64,000 nucleotides of DNA, taken from contig CAMCNO010000004.1 of the NCBI GenBank assembly GCA_945876285.1, positions 1-64,000 on the forward strand, written 5' to 3'. The position numbers and the translations under genes are program-made. Of this stretch, positions 1 through 7,958 are shown one piece after another. The notes under the pieces are model-generated. The model did no database searches. It was not told where the DNA came from and was given only the letters and a program-made list of their open reading frames with translations. How positions within the stretch are numbered: the first letter of the stretch is position 1; the number at the start of each line of letters is the position of its first letter. The stretch comes from an uncultured Clostridia bacterium (GTDB taxonomy: Bacteria; Bacillota; Clostridia; Oscillospirales; Oscillospiraceae).

Positions 1-464
1 ACGACATCGTCATGTGCGGCCGTCAGGCCATCGACGGTGATACCGCCCAGGTCGGTCCCCAGATCGCTGAGAAGCTGGGCCTGCCCCAGGTCACCTATGC
101 CGCCGACATCCAGAAGGATGGCGACACCATCACCGTCAAGCGTATGCTGGAGGACGGCTACATGACCATCAAGGTTCAGACTCCCTGCCTGCTGACCTGC
201 ATCAAGGAGCTGAACAACCCCCGCTACATGAGCATCGGCGGCATCTATGCCACCTACAGCAAGCCTCTGGATACCTTCGACTATGAGAAGCTGAAGGATC
301 ATCCTCTGATCGACGCCACCACCATTGGTCTGAAGGGCTCTCCCACCAACATCTTCAAGAGCTTCACGCCTCCCCAGAAGGGCGTCGGCATGATGCTGGA
401 GGGCGACGGTAAGGAGACCTGCGAGAAGCTGGCCGGCATCCTGGCCGCCAAGCACATCATCTGA
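1..464 (+). CDS. etfB: Electron transfer flavoprotein beta subunit (C-terminal part, cut by window edge)
   Basis: The reading frame is open from the first bases, so the gene starts outside the window and about 153 residues remain. EtfB pairs with EtfA to form the FAD- and AMP- or FAD-binding heterodimer that passes electrons between acyl-CoA dehydrogenases and other redox partners; in Clostridia it often takes part in flavin-based electron bifurcation. The fragment begins with the family motif CGRQAIDGDTAQVGP, the nucleotide-binding segment of EtfB, and continues to the usual C-terminus. etfA follows after 18 nt with a GAAAGGGG-type ribosome site, so the two are co-transcribed. Upstream genes, probably including an acyl-CoA dehydrogenase, cannot be seen. 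Confidence 0.93.
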   Translation, partial: DIVMCGRQAIDGDTAQVGPQIAEKLGLPQVTYAADIQKDGDTITVKRMLEDGYMTIKVQTPCLLTCIKELNNPRYMSIGGIYATYSKPLDTFDYEKLKDHPLIDATTIGLKGSPTNIFKSFTPPQKGVGMMLEGDGKETCEKLAGILAAKHII

Positions 465-482
465 GAAAGGGGATAAACGACT

Positions 483-1592
483 ATGTCTAATTTCAACAGT
501 GCTGATATCGCCGCTTTCAAGGACGTGTGGGTCTTCTGCGAGCAGCGTGAGGGCAAGCTGATGCCCACCGATTTCGAGCTGATCTCCAAGGGCCGCGACC
601 TGGCCAACGAGCTGGGCGTGAACCTGTGCGGCCTGCTGCTGGGCGGCGAGGGCATTGAGTCCGCCGCCAAGGAGCTGGGCGGCTACGGCGCGGACAAGGT
701 CTATGTCTGCGAGAGCCCCCTGCTGAGCGTCTACAACACCGACGCCTATGCCAAGGTCATCTGCGACGTCATCGAGGACCTGAAGCCCGAGGCGTTCCTG
801 ATCGGCGCCACCAACATCGGCCGTGACCTGGGCCCCCGCTGCGCGGCCCGTCTGCACACCGGCCTGTGCGCTGACTGCACCCACCTGGACGTGGATGTTG
901 CCAACTATATCCAGTTCCTGCGCGAGGCTTCCACTCTGGACGTGGACAGCCAGAAGTGGGACATGGAGGACCGCAACCTGAAGATGACTCGTCCCGCTTT
1001 CGGCGGTCACCTGATGGCTACCATCATCTGCCCCCGCTTCCGTCCCTGCATGGCCACCGTCCGTCCCGGCGTTATGAAGAAGAACGCCTATGACGAGGCC
1101 AAGGCCGCTGCCTGCGAGATCGTGAAGCCCGCCTTCACCCTGACCGAGGCCGATCTGAAGACCGAGGTCGTGGAGGTCGTCAAGGCTGCCAAGAAGCTGG
1201 TGGACCTGATCGGCGCTGACTATATCGTTTCCGTCGGCCGTGGTATCTCCAAGGACGTCGAGGGCGGCATCAAGCTGGCCGAGGAGCTGGCTGAGGTCCT
1301 GGGCGGCGTCGTGGGCGGCTCCCGTGCCACCATCGACTCCGGCTGGCTGTCCGCCGACCATCAGGTCGGTCAGACCGGCAAGACCGTGCATCCCAAGGTC
1401 TATGTCGCTCTGGGCATCTCCGGCGCTATCCAGCACAAGGCCGGTATGCAGGATTCCGAGTGCATCATCGCCGTCAACAAGAACGACACCGCTCCCATCT
1501 TCGAGATTGCCGACTACGGCATCTGCGGCGACCTGTTCAAGGTCACCCCGCTGCTGATCGAAGCTATCAAGGCTGCCAAGGCCGCGAAGTAA
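483..1592 (+). CDS. etfA: Electron transfer flavoprotein alpha subunit
   Basis: The product has 369 residues. The N-terminal half (about 1-200) is the Rossmann-like ETF domain with the segment GATNIGRDLGPR. The C-terminal half holds the FAD-binding domain, seen as GRGISKD near residue 255, SRATIDSGW near 280, the QVGQTGKTV stretch, and ALGISGAIQH followed by NKNDTAPIF. All are hallmark EtfA motifs and the length is normal for the clostridial form, which often carries extra residues. The ATG at 483 follows an AAAGGGG ribosome site. It is the last gene of the etfBA unit and is followed directly by a strong rho-independent terminator. Codon use is strongly biased, as expected for a highly expressed gene. 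Confidence 0.96.
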   Translation: MSNFNSADIAAFKDVWVFCEQREGKLMPTDFELISKGRDLANELGVNLCGLLLGGEGIESAAKELGGYGADKVYVCESPLLSVYNTDAYAKVICDVIEDLKPEAFLIGATNIGRDLGPRCAARLHTGLCADCTHLDVDVANYIQFLREASTLDVDSQKWDMEDRNLKMTRPAFGGHLMATIICPRFRPCMATVRPGVMKKNAYDEAKAAACEIVKPAFTLTEADLKTEVVEVVKAAKKLVDLIGADYIVSVGRGISKDVEGGIKLAEELAEVLGGVVGGSRATIDSGWLSADHQVGQTGKTVHPKVYVALGISGAIQHKAGMQDSECIIAVNKNDTAPIFEIADYGICGDLFKVTPLLIEAIKAAKAAK

Positions 1593-1605
1593 TGCGAAAA
1601 AAGGG

Positions 1606-1642
1606 CCTCCCCGGATGAAGTTGATCCGGGGAGGTTCTTTTT
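1606..1642 (+). terminator. Terminator after etfBA
   Basis: An 11-bp perfect stem (CCTCCCCGGAT at 1606-1616 with ATCCGGGGAGG at 1624-1634) has a 7-nt loop and is followed by TTCTTTTTG. It lies 13 nt past the etfA stop codon. Confidence 0.9.
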
Positions 1643-1686
1643 GTTTGAGGATTTTGGGGGATGGGAGGTGCCGGGGAAGAAGTGGC

Positions 1687-2379
1687 TTAGATTTCGGAAG
1701 AGATGTCCCGCACTGTCAACTGTTTTCCTTTCACGGAGAACTTGACCTCCATCCCCGCAAAGCCAAAGCCATACACCCGCTCCGGGTCCTCCTGGTAGTG
1801 GGGCCGGGGGTCCTGGGCCAGCACGCCCCGGAGGGCCTCCCGGCGGTTTTCAGGGACTTTTTCCAGCAGCTCCGGCGGGATGACCACCTCCAGCGTCTCG
1901 CCTGCAGGAACAGCGGCAAAGCCCCCCAGAGCCTCCGGGTGGCTGTCAGCGTATGGGATGTAGGGCTTGATGTCCAGGATGGGCGTGCCGTCCATCAGGT
2001 CAGCGCCCAGGATGCGCAGCACCGTGCCCCGGTCTGCCGTCTCCTCCATCCCCGCCAGCTTCACGCAGCTTAAGGCGATGGGGTTGGGCCGGAAGGGAGA
2101 GCGGGTGGCGAAGACGCCCATCCGCGTGTTGCCTCCCAGCCGGGGAGGGCGGACGGTGGGGGACCACTCCTTCCGCACCGCCTGGTCAAACACCCAGACT
2201 AACCAGATGTGGGAAAAGCCCTCCAGCCCCCGGAGGGCGTCCGAATTCCGAAATTCCGGCTCAAATACCACGGTGGCCTCCAGGCTGTCCACCAGGCCGC
2301 TCTGCCGGGGAACGCCGAATTTTGTGGAAAAATCGCTGTGGATGCGGGCAATGGGCCGCATGGTGAATTCCTGATGCAT
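1687..2379 (-). CDS. trmO: TrmO-like tRNA (t6A37) N6-methyltransferase, TsaA/YaeB family
   Basis: The product has 230 residues and belongs to the UPF0066/TsaA family. TrmO methylates the threonylcarbamoyl-adenosine at position 37 of tRNA, using S-adenosylmethionine. Family motifs seen are the N-terminal IARIHSDFSTKFGVPRQSG, the LEGFSHIWLVWVF segment, and GVFATRSPFRPNPIALS, which forms the beta-barrel active region. Two starts are possible: ATG at 2379 with GAGG six bases upstream, or ATG at 2361 with AGGA seven bases upstream. The second gives a start just before the conserved block. The gene stands alone, convergent with etfA. No partner in a pathway is apparent nearby. Confidence 0.88.
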   Translation of the reverse strand: MHQEFTMRPIARIHSDFSTKFGVPRQSGLVDSLEATVVFEPEFRNSDALRGLEGFSHIWLVWVFDQAVRKEWSPTVRPPRLGGNTRMGVFATRSPFRPNPIALSCVKLAGMEETADRGTVLRILGADLMDGTPILDIKPYIPYADSHPEALGGFAAVPAGETLEVVIPPELLEKVPENRREALRGVLAQDPRPHYQEDPERVYGFGFAGMEVKFSVKGKQLTVRDISSEI

Positions 2380-2437
2380 ACCGCGCCTCGTTTCTCATAA
2401 GTTAAAACCATTATACAGGATTTTGCCCGGAAAGAAA

Positions 2438-2474
2438 ACAAAAAACGAGGACTCCGGCCGATGCCGGAGCCCTC
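2438..2474 (-). terminator. Terminator of the Asn-rich lipoprotein gene
   Basis: The inverted repeat GAGG-n-CTCCGGC / GCCGGAG-n-CCTC spans 2447-2474. Read on the minus strand it ends in a run of T (CGTTTTTTG). It lies just downstream of the lipoprotein stop at 2493. Confidence 0.85.
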
Positions 2475-2492
2475 TCATCGGTGCGAAAACGT

Positions 2493-2861
2493 TCAGCGGA
2501 TGTTGCTGCCGGAGGACCGGTTGGCAGTGCCGTTGTTGCCGGTCAAGGCCCGGCCGGCGTCATCCAGAACGTCTCTGGTGCCGTTGCCGATGTCCTCCAG
2601 GACATCGCCGGTGTCATCCACCAGGCCGCCGTTGCCGTTATTCATGGTGCCGTTGTTGACGCCGCCGTTGGCGGTATTCCCGTTGTTGGCGGTGCCGTTG
2701 GTGCCGTTCTCGGCGTTGTTGCCGGCGGTGTCGCCGGTAACGGCGCTGTTATTTTGATCGTTGCCGTTCTGACCGTTGTTGTTCTTGCCGTTGCCGCCGC
2801 AGGCGGTCAGGGAAAACACCAGGAACAGGGAGGCCAGCAAGAGCGTCAGACTTCTTTTCAT
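2493..2861 (-). CDS. Asn/Gly-rich lipoprotein of unknown function
   Basis: The product has 122 residues. It opens with a lipoprotein signal peptide ending in the lipobox LTAC with Cys21, so it should be anchored to the outer face of the membrane. Residues 22-80 are low-complexity, dominated by Asn, Gly and Thr (repeats of the type NGT and NNG), and probably act as a flexible spacer. The C-terminal part (about 80-122) is short and acidic, with LVDDTGDVLEDIGN and RDVLDDAGRAL. Short lipoproteins with this kind of tail are common in Oscillospiraceae, but I do not recognise a named family. It is divergent from perR. The ribosome site AGGAGGAGA precedes the ATG. Confidence 0.75.
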   Translation of the reverse strand: MKRSLTLLLASLFLVFSLTACGGNGKNNNGQNGNDQNNSAVTGDTAGNNAENGTNGTANNGNTANGGVNNGTMNNGNGGLVDDTGDVLEDIGNGTRDVLDDAGRALTGNNGTANRSSGSNIR

Positions 2862-2926
2862 GTCTTCTCCTCCTTTGCACGGGTCTTTGCAAACGCGATA
2901 CCCGAATCCTATTGTGCCCGTATATA

Positions 2927-2944
2927 TTTCAGAAATTCCTGAAA
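2927..2944. promoter_or_regulatory. Dyad between the lipoprotein gene and perR
   Basis: A perfect inverted repeat, TTTCAG-AAATTC-CTGAAA, lies in the divergent intergenic region upstream of the lipoprotein gene. It could be an operator, but no regulator can be assigned. Confidence 0.3.
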
Positions 2945-2970
2945 AACTTTCCTTTTTTAAAAATTCATGC

Positions 2971-2999
2971 TTGCAATTTCAGAGGAACTGTGTTATATA
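2971..2999 (+). promoter_or_regulatory. Promoter of perR-rubrerythrin operon
   Basis: A -35 TTGCAA (2971-2976), 17-bp spacer and -10 TATATA (2994-2999) form a good sigma-A promoter. The predicted start of transcription near 3006 lies inside the Per box at 3005-3019. Confidence 0.75.
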
Positions 3000-3004
3000 A
3001 ATAA

Positions 3005-3019
3005 TAGTAATTATTACTA
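3005..3019. promoter_or_regulatory. Per/Fur box (operator)
   Basis: TAGTAAT-T-ATTACTA is a perfect 7-1-7 inverted repeat, the classic Fur-family operator layout, close to the PerR consensus. It overlaps the predicted transcription start and ends 17 bases before the perR start codon, so the regulator should repress its own operon. Confidence 0.85.
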
Positions 3020-3036
3020 ATAAGGAGGGCGTCAAG

Positions 3037-3432
3037 GTGCAGCGGTTTTCACAGCAGCGGGAGCGGATCTACGAGGCCGTGCGGACATCCATGGAGCATC
3101 CCACCGCCCAAATGGTATATGACGCGCTGCGGCCGGAGATGCCCCGGTTGAGTTTGGGGACCGTCTACCGGAACCTCCACCAGATGGCCCAGGAGGGCCG
3201 CCTGCGGGAGCTGGAGGGCTCCGTGGCCCGGTTTGACGCCGTGCTGCCGCCTCACGCCCACATCCGCTGTGTCCGCTGCGGACAGGTGGCGGACCTGGCG
3301 CTGCCCTATGACCCGGCGCTGGACCGGGAGGCGGTGGGAGGCGGCTGGGCCGTCACCGGATATGAACTTGTATTCAACGGCGTCTGCCCCACCTGCGGGG
3401 CAGAGCAGCTGTCAGAAAATCAAAGAGTATGA
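3037..3432 (+). CDS. perR: Fur-family peroxide-responsive repressor (PerR-like)
   Basis: The product has 131 residues, normal for the Fur family. An N-terminal winged helix (about 1-78) contains [12 protein letters not shown] and [13 protein letters not shown], the recognition helix region. The C-terminal dimerisation domain has the metal ligands HAH and two CxxC pairs (CVRC and CPTC) for the structural zinc. The start is GTG, placed by the AAGGAGGG ribosome site at 3022-3029. A perfect 7-1-7 operator overlaps its promoter. Rubrerythrin follows after only 13 nt, and this coupling is typical of PerR, which senses peroxide by iron-catalysed histidine oxidation. A different Fur paralogue cannot be wholly excluded. 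Confidence 0.85.
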   Translation: MQRFSQQRERIYEAVRTSMEHPTAQMVYDALRPEMPRLSLGTVYRNLHQMAQEGRLRELEGSVARFDAVLPPHAHIRCVRCGQVADLALPYDPALDREAVGGGWAVTGYELVFNGVCPTCGAEQLSENQRV

Positions 3433-3445
3433 AAGGGGTATTTTT

Positions 3446-3979
3446 ATGGAACTGAAGGGAAGCAAGACGGAGGCCAATCTGTGGATCGCCTTCGCGGGGG
3501 AGTCCCAGGCCCGGAATAAGTACGACTATTTTGCCAGCAAGGCCAAGAAGGAGGGCTACGAGCAGATCGCGGCCATCTTCCAGGAGACGGCTCTGAATGA
3601 GAAGGAGCACGCCAAGCTGTGGTTCAAGGCACTCAGCGGCATTGGCACCACCGAGGAGAACCTGGCGGCTGCCGCCGCCGGCGAGAACGAGGAGTGGACC
3701 AAGATGTACGCCGACATGGCCCGCACCGCCGAGGAGGAAGGTTTTCTCGCACTGGCCGCCCAGTTCGAGGGCGTGGCGAAGATCGAGAAGACCCATGAGG
3801 AGCGCTATCTGAAGCTGCTGGACAACCTGAAGAAGGGCGAGGTCTTCAAGAAGGGCGAGAAGGTCATGTGGTTCTGCCGCAACTGCGGCCATGTGGAGGT
3901 CGCCGAGAGCGCTCCCGAAGTTTGCCCCGTGTGCAACCATCCCCAGGCCTATTTCCAGGTGAAGGCCACCAACTATTGA
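3446..3979 (+). CDS. rbr: Rubrerythrin
   Basis: The product has 177 residues. Rubrerythrin is a cytoplasmic non-haem iron peroxidase that reduces hydrogen peroxide in anaerobes. Residues 1-135 form the ferritin-like four-helix domain with diiron ligands in [18 protein letters not shown] and the later EKTHEERY motif. The C-terminal rubredoxin domain has two Cys pairs, CRNC and CPVC, which bind a single iron. The ATG at 3446 follows GAAAGGGG. The open frame extends further upstream, but that part overlaps perR and is not coding. It is the last gene of the PerR-controlled operon and a bidirectional hairpin follows. Confidence 0.95.
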   Translation: MELKGSKTEANLWIAFAGESQARNKYDYFASKAKKEGYEQIAAIFQETALNEKEHAKLWFKALSGIGTTEENLAAAAAGENEEWTKMYADMARTAEEEGFLALAAQFEGVAKIEKTHEERYLKLLDNLKKGEVFKKGEKVMWFCRNCGHVEVAESAPEVCPVCNHPQAYFQVKATNY

Positions 3980-3992
3980 GTATCACGCAAGC

Positions 3993-4018
3993 AAAACCGC
4001 CGCTTATGCGGCGGTTTT
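3993..4018. terminator. Terminator after rubrerythrin
   Basis: An 11-bp perfect stem, AAAACCGCCGC / GCGGCGGTTTT, has a TTAT loop. The A and T flanks lie within the stem. Confidence 0.85.
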
Positions 4019-4136
4019 ACTGCTTATGGGCAGAAAAGCAGTGATTTTCCCCGTATGTTCGGCTTTAGTGGGCTAAACTACCAAAAAGCCATTTTTCAAT
4101 GCCGCAGTTTTCCCCAAACATTTGTGAAAAACGCCG

Positions 4137-4165
4137 TTGACGGAACGGAAAAAACCAGTTATTAT
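4137..4165 (+). promoter_or_regulatory. Promoter of ptsH
   Basis: A -35 TTGACG (4137-4142), 17-bp spacer and -10 TATTAT (4160-4165) lie about 75 nt upstream of the ptsH start codon. Confidence 0.65.
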
Positions 4166-4240
4166 GATGATATCAGAATCAAGAATTGTCTTGCTATGCG
4201 AAGCTGGGAATAACTTGGTATAGAAAAGGAGAGCTGTGTC

Positions 4241-4504
4241 ATGTATACTCAGGAGATCACTGTCAACAACGAGGTAGGTCTGCATGCCAGACCCGCGACT
4301 TTCTTCATTCAGAAGGCCAATGAGTTCAAGAGCGGCATCTGGGTCGAGAAGGAGGACCGCCGCGTCAATGCCAAGAGCCTGCTGGGCGTTCTGTCCCTGG
4401 GCATCGTGAAGGGCACCGCCATCACCCTGATCGCGGACGGCTCCGACGAGAAGGAAGCCGTGGCCGCCCTGGTGGACCTGGTGAACGATAATTTCGGCGA
4501 GTAA
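4241..4504 (+). CDS. ptsH: HPr phosphocarrier protein of the PTS
   Basis: The product has 87 residues, the normal HPr length. It carries phosphate from enzyme I to sugar-specific IIA proteins. His15, the site phosphorylated by enzyme I, lies in VGLHARPAT. Ser46, the site for HPr kinase in Gram-positive bacteria, lies in NAKSLLGVLSLGI, so the protein can also serve as a CcpA co-repressor in its Ser-phosphorylated form. It is monocistronic: it has its own promoter, no enzyme I gene beside it, and a terminator after it. The AAAGGAGAG ribosome site precedes the ATG. Confidence 0.95.
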   Translation: MYTQEITVNNEVGLHARPATFFIQKANEFKSGIWVEKEDRRVNAKSLLGVLSLGIVKGTAITLIADGSDEKEAVAALVDLVNDNFGE

Positions 4505-4521
4505 GAAATACGGAACCCCAT

Positions 4522-4556
4522 GCGGTCCTGCCTGGCGCGGGACCGCGTCTTTTTTT
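4522..4556 (+). terminator. Terminator after ptsH
   Basis: The stem GCGGTCC / GGACCGC (4522-4528 with 4540-4546) is followed by GTCTTTTTTT. Confidence 0.85.
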
Positions 4557-4563
4557 GCGTGTC

Positions 4564-4592
4564 TTGCGTGGGTGGGCCGCATATGATATAAT
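4564..4592 (+). promoter_or_regulatory. Promoter of the DUF4234-DUF2752-uvrC operon
   Basis: A -35 TTGCGT (4564-4569), 17-bp spacer and perfect -10 TATAAT (4587-4592) start just after the ptsH terminator. Confidence 0.7.
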
Positions 4593-4647
4593 CGGCTATA
4601 CAAATATTCGGAAAGGAGCTTCGGCGGTATGCCGGAGGGTGACGGAT

Positions 4648-4995
4648 ATGGTGGAGAAGAAAAATATCGCGCTGTGCATCGTGTTTACCGTGCTGTCCTG
4701 CGGACTGTACGGCTGGTACTGGCTGTACTGTCTGGCAGAGGATACGAACCGCCTTACCGGGCGGGAGGGCGCTATGTCCGGCGGCCTGGTGCTGCTGCTG
4801 ACCATCGTGACCTGCGGCATCTACGGCTGGTACTGGCTCTATGTCTCCGGCGAGGCTCTGGAGCAGTATGAGGTCAGCCGCGGCGGAATGGGCGGCGGAC
4901 ACCTAGGCATCCTGTATCTGCTGCTGGGCATTTTCGGCTTCGGCATCATCTCCTACGCGCTGATGCAGTCCGAGCTGAACAAGTATGCCGCGTAA
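4648..4995 (+). CDS. DUF4234-like small membrane protein
   Basis: The product has 115 residues from the ATG at 4648, which follows GGAGGGTGA. The open frame reaches further upstream, but that part runs through the promoter. Three hydrophobic segments are visible. The first two are internal repeats, each with the pattern CGLYGWYWLY or CGIYGWYWLY, and the third (ILYLLLGIFGFGIISYAL) is near the end. This glycine- and tryptophan-rich layout is that of DUF4234 proteins, whose function is unknown. It overlaps the next gene by 11 nt and both precede uvrC. No functional tie to DNA repair is evident. Confidence 0.75.
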   Translation: MVEKKNIALCIVFTVLSCGLYGWYWLYCLAEDTNRLTGREGAMSGGLVLLLTIVTCGIYGWYWLYVSGEALEQYEVSRGGMGGGHLGILYLLLGIFGFGIISYALMQSELNKYAA

Positions 4996-5338
4996 GCGGC
5001 CGACGCTGTATCAAACCGGCGCGGGGCTTCTCTGCGCCGGTTTGCTTTACGGATTCGTGCTGATTCCCCTGGGCGTGCGCATCCCCTGTTTGTTTTACCG
5101 CTTCACGGGCCTGCGCTGCCCCGGCTGCGGGGTCACAGACCTGTGTCTGGCGCTGCTCCATGGGCACTTTGCTCCCGGCTATAACTGGGGGCTGGTGCTG
5201 GCGTCCCCGGCGCTGGTGTGGCTGCTGGTCCGGCTGTGGAAAAACGGCGCCTGCGGAAAGGCGGAAAAGACCGTCAGTGCCGCTTTGTTGGCGTTTCTGC
5301 TGGCCTGGGGCGTAGTGCGGAATCTCTGGGGACTATAA
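4985..5338 (+). CDS. DUF2752 membrane protein
   Basis: The product has 117 residues. Hydrophobic segments lie at about 10-35, 65-85 and 95-115. Between the first two is the family signature FTGLRCPGCGVTD, matching the CPxCGxTR-type motif of DUF2752. The paired cysteines suggest metal binding or redox activity, but no function is known. The start overlaps the preceding DUF4234 gene by 11 nt, implying translational coupling. DUF4234 and DUF2752 genes often sit together in Firmicutes, which suggests a shared membrane role. Confidence 0.78.
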   Translation: MPRKRPTLYQTGAGLLCAGLLYGFVLIPLGVRIPCLFYRFTGLRCPGCGVTDLCLALLHGHFAPGYNWGLVLASPALVWLLVRLWKNGACGKAEKTVSAALLAFLLAWGVVRNLWGL

Positions 5339-5357
5339 AGGAAAGGGGGCGCATTCT

Positions 5358-7187
5358 GTGACAAAGGACGAGCTGAAGGAAAAAGCAAACGACCTGCCCC
5401 TCAGCCCCGGCGTCTATCTGATGATGGACAAGACCGGGAAAGTCATCTATGTGGGCAAGGCGAAAAAACTGAAAAACCGGGTCAGCCAGTATTTCCAGGA
5501 CAGCGCCTCCCATACCGCCAAGACCCGCCAGATGGTGAGCCAGGTGGACCATTTCGACACCATCTTCGTCTCCAGCGAGTTTGAGGCCCTGGTGCTGGAA
5601 AACTCCCTTATCAAGCGCCATATGCCCCGCTACAACATCCTCTTGAAGGACGACAAGGGCTATCCCTTTGTCCGCCTGTCCCGGGAGGCCTATCCCCGGT
5701 TCACCATGACGAACCGGGTGGCCAATGACGGCGCCCGGTACTTCGGCCCCTTTGGCGGGCGGTTCGAGACGAGGCAGGCTCTGGACGCGGTGCTGTCCGC
5801 CCTGCGGCTGCCCACCTGCAGCCGGAAGTTCCCCAAGGACATCGGTGCGGAGCGGCCCTGCCTGAACTTCCACATGGGCCGGTGCGATGGCTTCTGCCGC
5901 CCGGACATGACGGCGGAGGAGTATGACCGCCGTATCCATCAGGCCTGTCAGCTGTTGGAGGGCAAGTCGAAGCAGCTTTTGCGGGAGATGACGGAGGAGA
6001 TGGAGGCGGAGGCCGAGGCCCTGCGGTTCGAGCAGGCGGCGGCGCTCCGGGACCGCATCAACGCCATCAGCGCCCTTTCCAAAAAGCAGACGGTCATAGC
6101 GGGCCTCTGCGCCGACACGGACATCTGGGGCTTGTACCGGGGCAGCGCCAAGTGCTGCTATGCAGTGCTGCACATGGAAAACGGCAACCTGGCGGGCCGG
6201 GAGACGGAGCTGTTCACCGCCCCCATGGAGGAGACGGAGGCGGAGATGCTCTCCGCCCTGACGGCCCAGTATTACCTGCCCCGGGCCATCCTGCCCCATG
6301 AAATTCTGCTGCCCTTCGAGACGGAGGGCTACTGTGACGACCTGTCCGAGGTCCTGACGAAGCGGGCGGGCCACAAGGTCTGGGTCCACGTCCCCCAGCG
6401 GGGCGAAAAGGCGGAGCTGCGGGCCATGGCCCAGCGGAACGCGGCGGAGGAAGCCGAGCGGGCCACCACCGCCGAGGAGCGCACCGCCCACACCCTGGAG
6501 CTGCTGGGCAAGCTGCTGGATTTACCTGCGCCGCCAAAGCGGATGGAATCCTTCGACATCTCCAATACCGGAAAGAGCGACATCGTGGCCTCCATGGTGG
6601 TGTACAGCGGTGTGCGGCCCCTGAAATCGGCCTACCGCCGGTTCCGCATCCAGTCCCTGGAGGGCCATCCCGACGACTACGCTTCCATGCAGGAGGTGCT
6701 GTCCCGGCGGCTCCAGCGGGCGGCGGACGGAGATGAAAAGTTTTTGCCCCTGCCGGATGTGTTCCTCATCGACGGCGGCGAGACCCATGCCCGGGCCGCC
6801 CTGGAGGTAGCAAGGAGATTTGATGTACAAATCCCCATTTTCGGCATGGTGAAGGATGACCGCCACCGCACCCGGGCCCTGGTGACGCCGGACGGCCGGG
6901 AAATCGGCATTGGAAACTACCAGCCGGTGTTTACCCTCATCGGGCAAATTCAGGAGGAGACCCACCGCTTTGCCATCACCTACCACCACGAGAGCCATAC
7001 CAAGAGCGCCATGAAGTCCGCCCTGGACGGCATCCCCGGCGTGGGACCCAAGCGGCGGGAGGAGCTGCGGAAGCGATTCGGCACCATCAAAGCCATCAAG
7101 GAGGCGGATGTGGAGACCCTGGCCGCCGTGGTGCCCCGGAGCGCGGCGGAGGCGGTGTGGAAGCACTTCTATGAAAACGAGCAGTAA
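5358..7187 (+). CDS. uvrC: UvrABC system protein C (excinuclease subunit)
   Basis: The product has 609 residues, normal for UvrC. It makes the two incisions on either side of a DNA lesion during nucleotide excision repair, together with UvrB. The GIY-YIG nuclease domain is at about 14-95 (PGVYLMM, then KVIYVGKAKKLKNRV). A UvrB-interacting UVR motif lies at about 200-240, the RNase-H-like second nuclease domain contains SFDISNTGKSDIVASMVVY near 395, and a helix-hairpin-helix pair (DGIPGVGPKRREELRKRF) lies near 557. The start is GTG at 5358 behind GAAAGGGGG. It is the last gene of its operon, 19 nt after the DUF2752 gene. Confidence 0.96.
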   Translation: MTKDELKEKANDLPLSPGVYLMMDKTGKVIYVGKAKKLKNRVSQYFQDSASHTAKTRQMVSQVDHFDTIFVSSEFEALVLENSLIKRHMPRYNILLKDDKGYPFVRLSREAYPRFTMTNRVANDGARYFGPFGGRFETRQALDAVLSALRLPTCSRKFPKDIGAERPCLNFHMGRCDGFCRPDMTAEEYDRRIHQACQLLEGKSKQLLREMTEEMEAEAEALRFEQAAALRDRINAISALSKKQTVIAGLCADTDIWGLYRGSAKCCYAVLHMENGNLAGRETELFTAPMEETEAEMLSALTAQYYLPRAILPHEILLPFETEGYCDDLSEVLTKRAGHKVWVHVPQRGEKAELRAMAQRNAAEEAERATTAEERTAHTLELLGKLLDLPAPPKRMESFDISNTGKSDIVASMVVYSGVRPLKSAYRRFRIQSLEGHPDDYASMQEVLSRRLQRAADGDEKFLPLPDVFLIDGGETHARAALEVARRFDVQIPIFGMVKDDRHRTRALVTPDGREIGIGNYQPVFTLIGQIQEETHRFAITYHHESHTKSAMKSALDGIPGVGPKRREELRKRFGTIKAIKEADVETLAAVVPRSAAEAVWKHFYENEQ

Positions 7188-7225
7188 AAAATTCCTGTCT
7201 GACATACCAGACAGGAATTTTTTTA
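7186..7225. terminator. Bidirectional terminator between uvrC and a membrane protein gene
   Basis: A 12-bp perfect stem, AATTCCTGTCTG / CAGACAGGAATT (7190-7201 with 7208-7219), is flanked by A on the left and T on the right, so it can serve both convergent genes. Confidence 0.9.
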
Positions 7226-7738
7226 TCGAAAGAACCGTTTCCGCAGCTTGAGGCGCCACAGGATCGTCAACCGTTCCAGTGCCCGGTCCATCACCAAAAA
7301 CGTGACGTTGGCGAGGAGCAGCAACAGCAGATTCATCCAGCGGGAGGCGTCCAGCAGGTCCGCCGTCAGGCCCATCAGCCGCAGCACAAGGCCGTACAGG
7401 ACGGCGATGACGGCGTTGCACACCGCCAGCTTCACCAAAAGCCGCACAGGGCGGGAATGGATACAGTCCAGCCGGGGCCGCAGCAGGGGATACCAGCCGA
7501 AGAACGCGAACACCAAGGCGGTCTCCCGGTCCGGCACCAGCAGCAAGGCCAGAATGGCGGCGGCGCCGTAGGCCGCCGCGGCGGTCTTTGCGCCGTATTC
7601 CTCCAGAATGGGCAGGAGGACAGCCATGGCCAGAATAGGCCCGGCAAACATGCCGATGCCCAGAATACCGCCCAACAGCAGCATCGTCACCGCCAGGGCG
7701 CACAGCAGCCCGCAGAGGGCGATCTGTTTGCTTTTCAT
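7223..7738 (-). CDS. Polytopic membrane protein of unknown function
   Basis: The product has 171 residues with about five hydrophobic segments, including an N-terminal one (LCGLLCALAVTMLLLGGILG) and a late one (WMNLLLLLLANVTFLVM). The C-terminus is basic (KLRKRFF), consistent with a cytoplasmic tail. The overall pattern, a small five- or six-helix protein starting with a Lys-rich leader, resembles substrate-binding S components of ECF transporters and DUF2232-like proteins, but no signature allows a firm call. It is monocistronic, convergent with uvrC and divergent from purA. The ribosome site is a weak AAGGAG-type sequence upstream of the ATG at 7738. Confidence 0.7.
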   Translation of the reverse strand: MKSKQIALCGLLCALAVTMLLLGGILGIGMFAGPILAMAVLLPILEEYGAKTAAAAYGAAAILALLLVPDRETALVFAFFGWYPLLRPRLDCIHSRPVRLLVKLAVCNAVIAVLYGLVLRLMGLTADLLDASRWMNLLLLLLANVTFLVMDRALERLTILWRLKLRKRFFR

Positions 7739-7929
7739 TCTAAATTCTCCTTGCGGCGTAATTCACAATTTTTTCTTTCCACATTTGCCGTTACGGGATT
7801 TCATACCATGATAAAAACACTATTATCATAATACATTTCGAATAAAGGCGCAAGCAGGGCTGGCACATTTTCCACGGCCAAAAGGTCGACCTATTAGCAA
7901 AAATTATCCTCGATATAACAAGTTTGTTC

Positions 7930-7958
7930 TTTACTTATGGGAAAAGTGTCGATATAAT
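7930..7958 (+). promoter_or_regulatory. Promoter of purA-purB
   Basis: A -35 TTTACT (7930-7935), 17-bp spacer and perfect -10 TATAAT (7953-7958) lie about 60 nt upstream of purA. The remaining part of the 280-nt gap (7739-7929) is AT-rich, and I see no purine riboswitch core in it. Confidence 0.7.
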
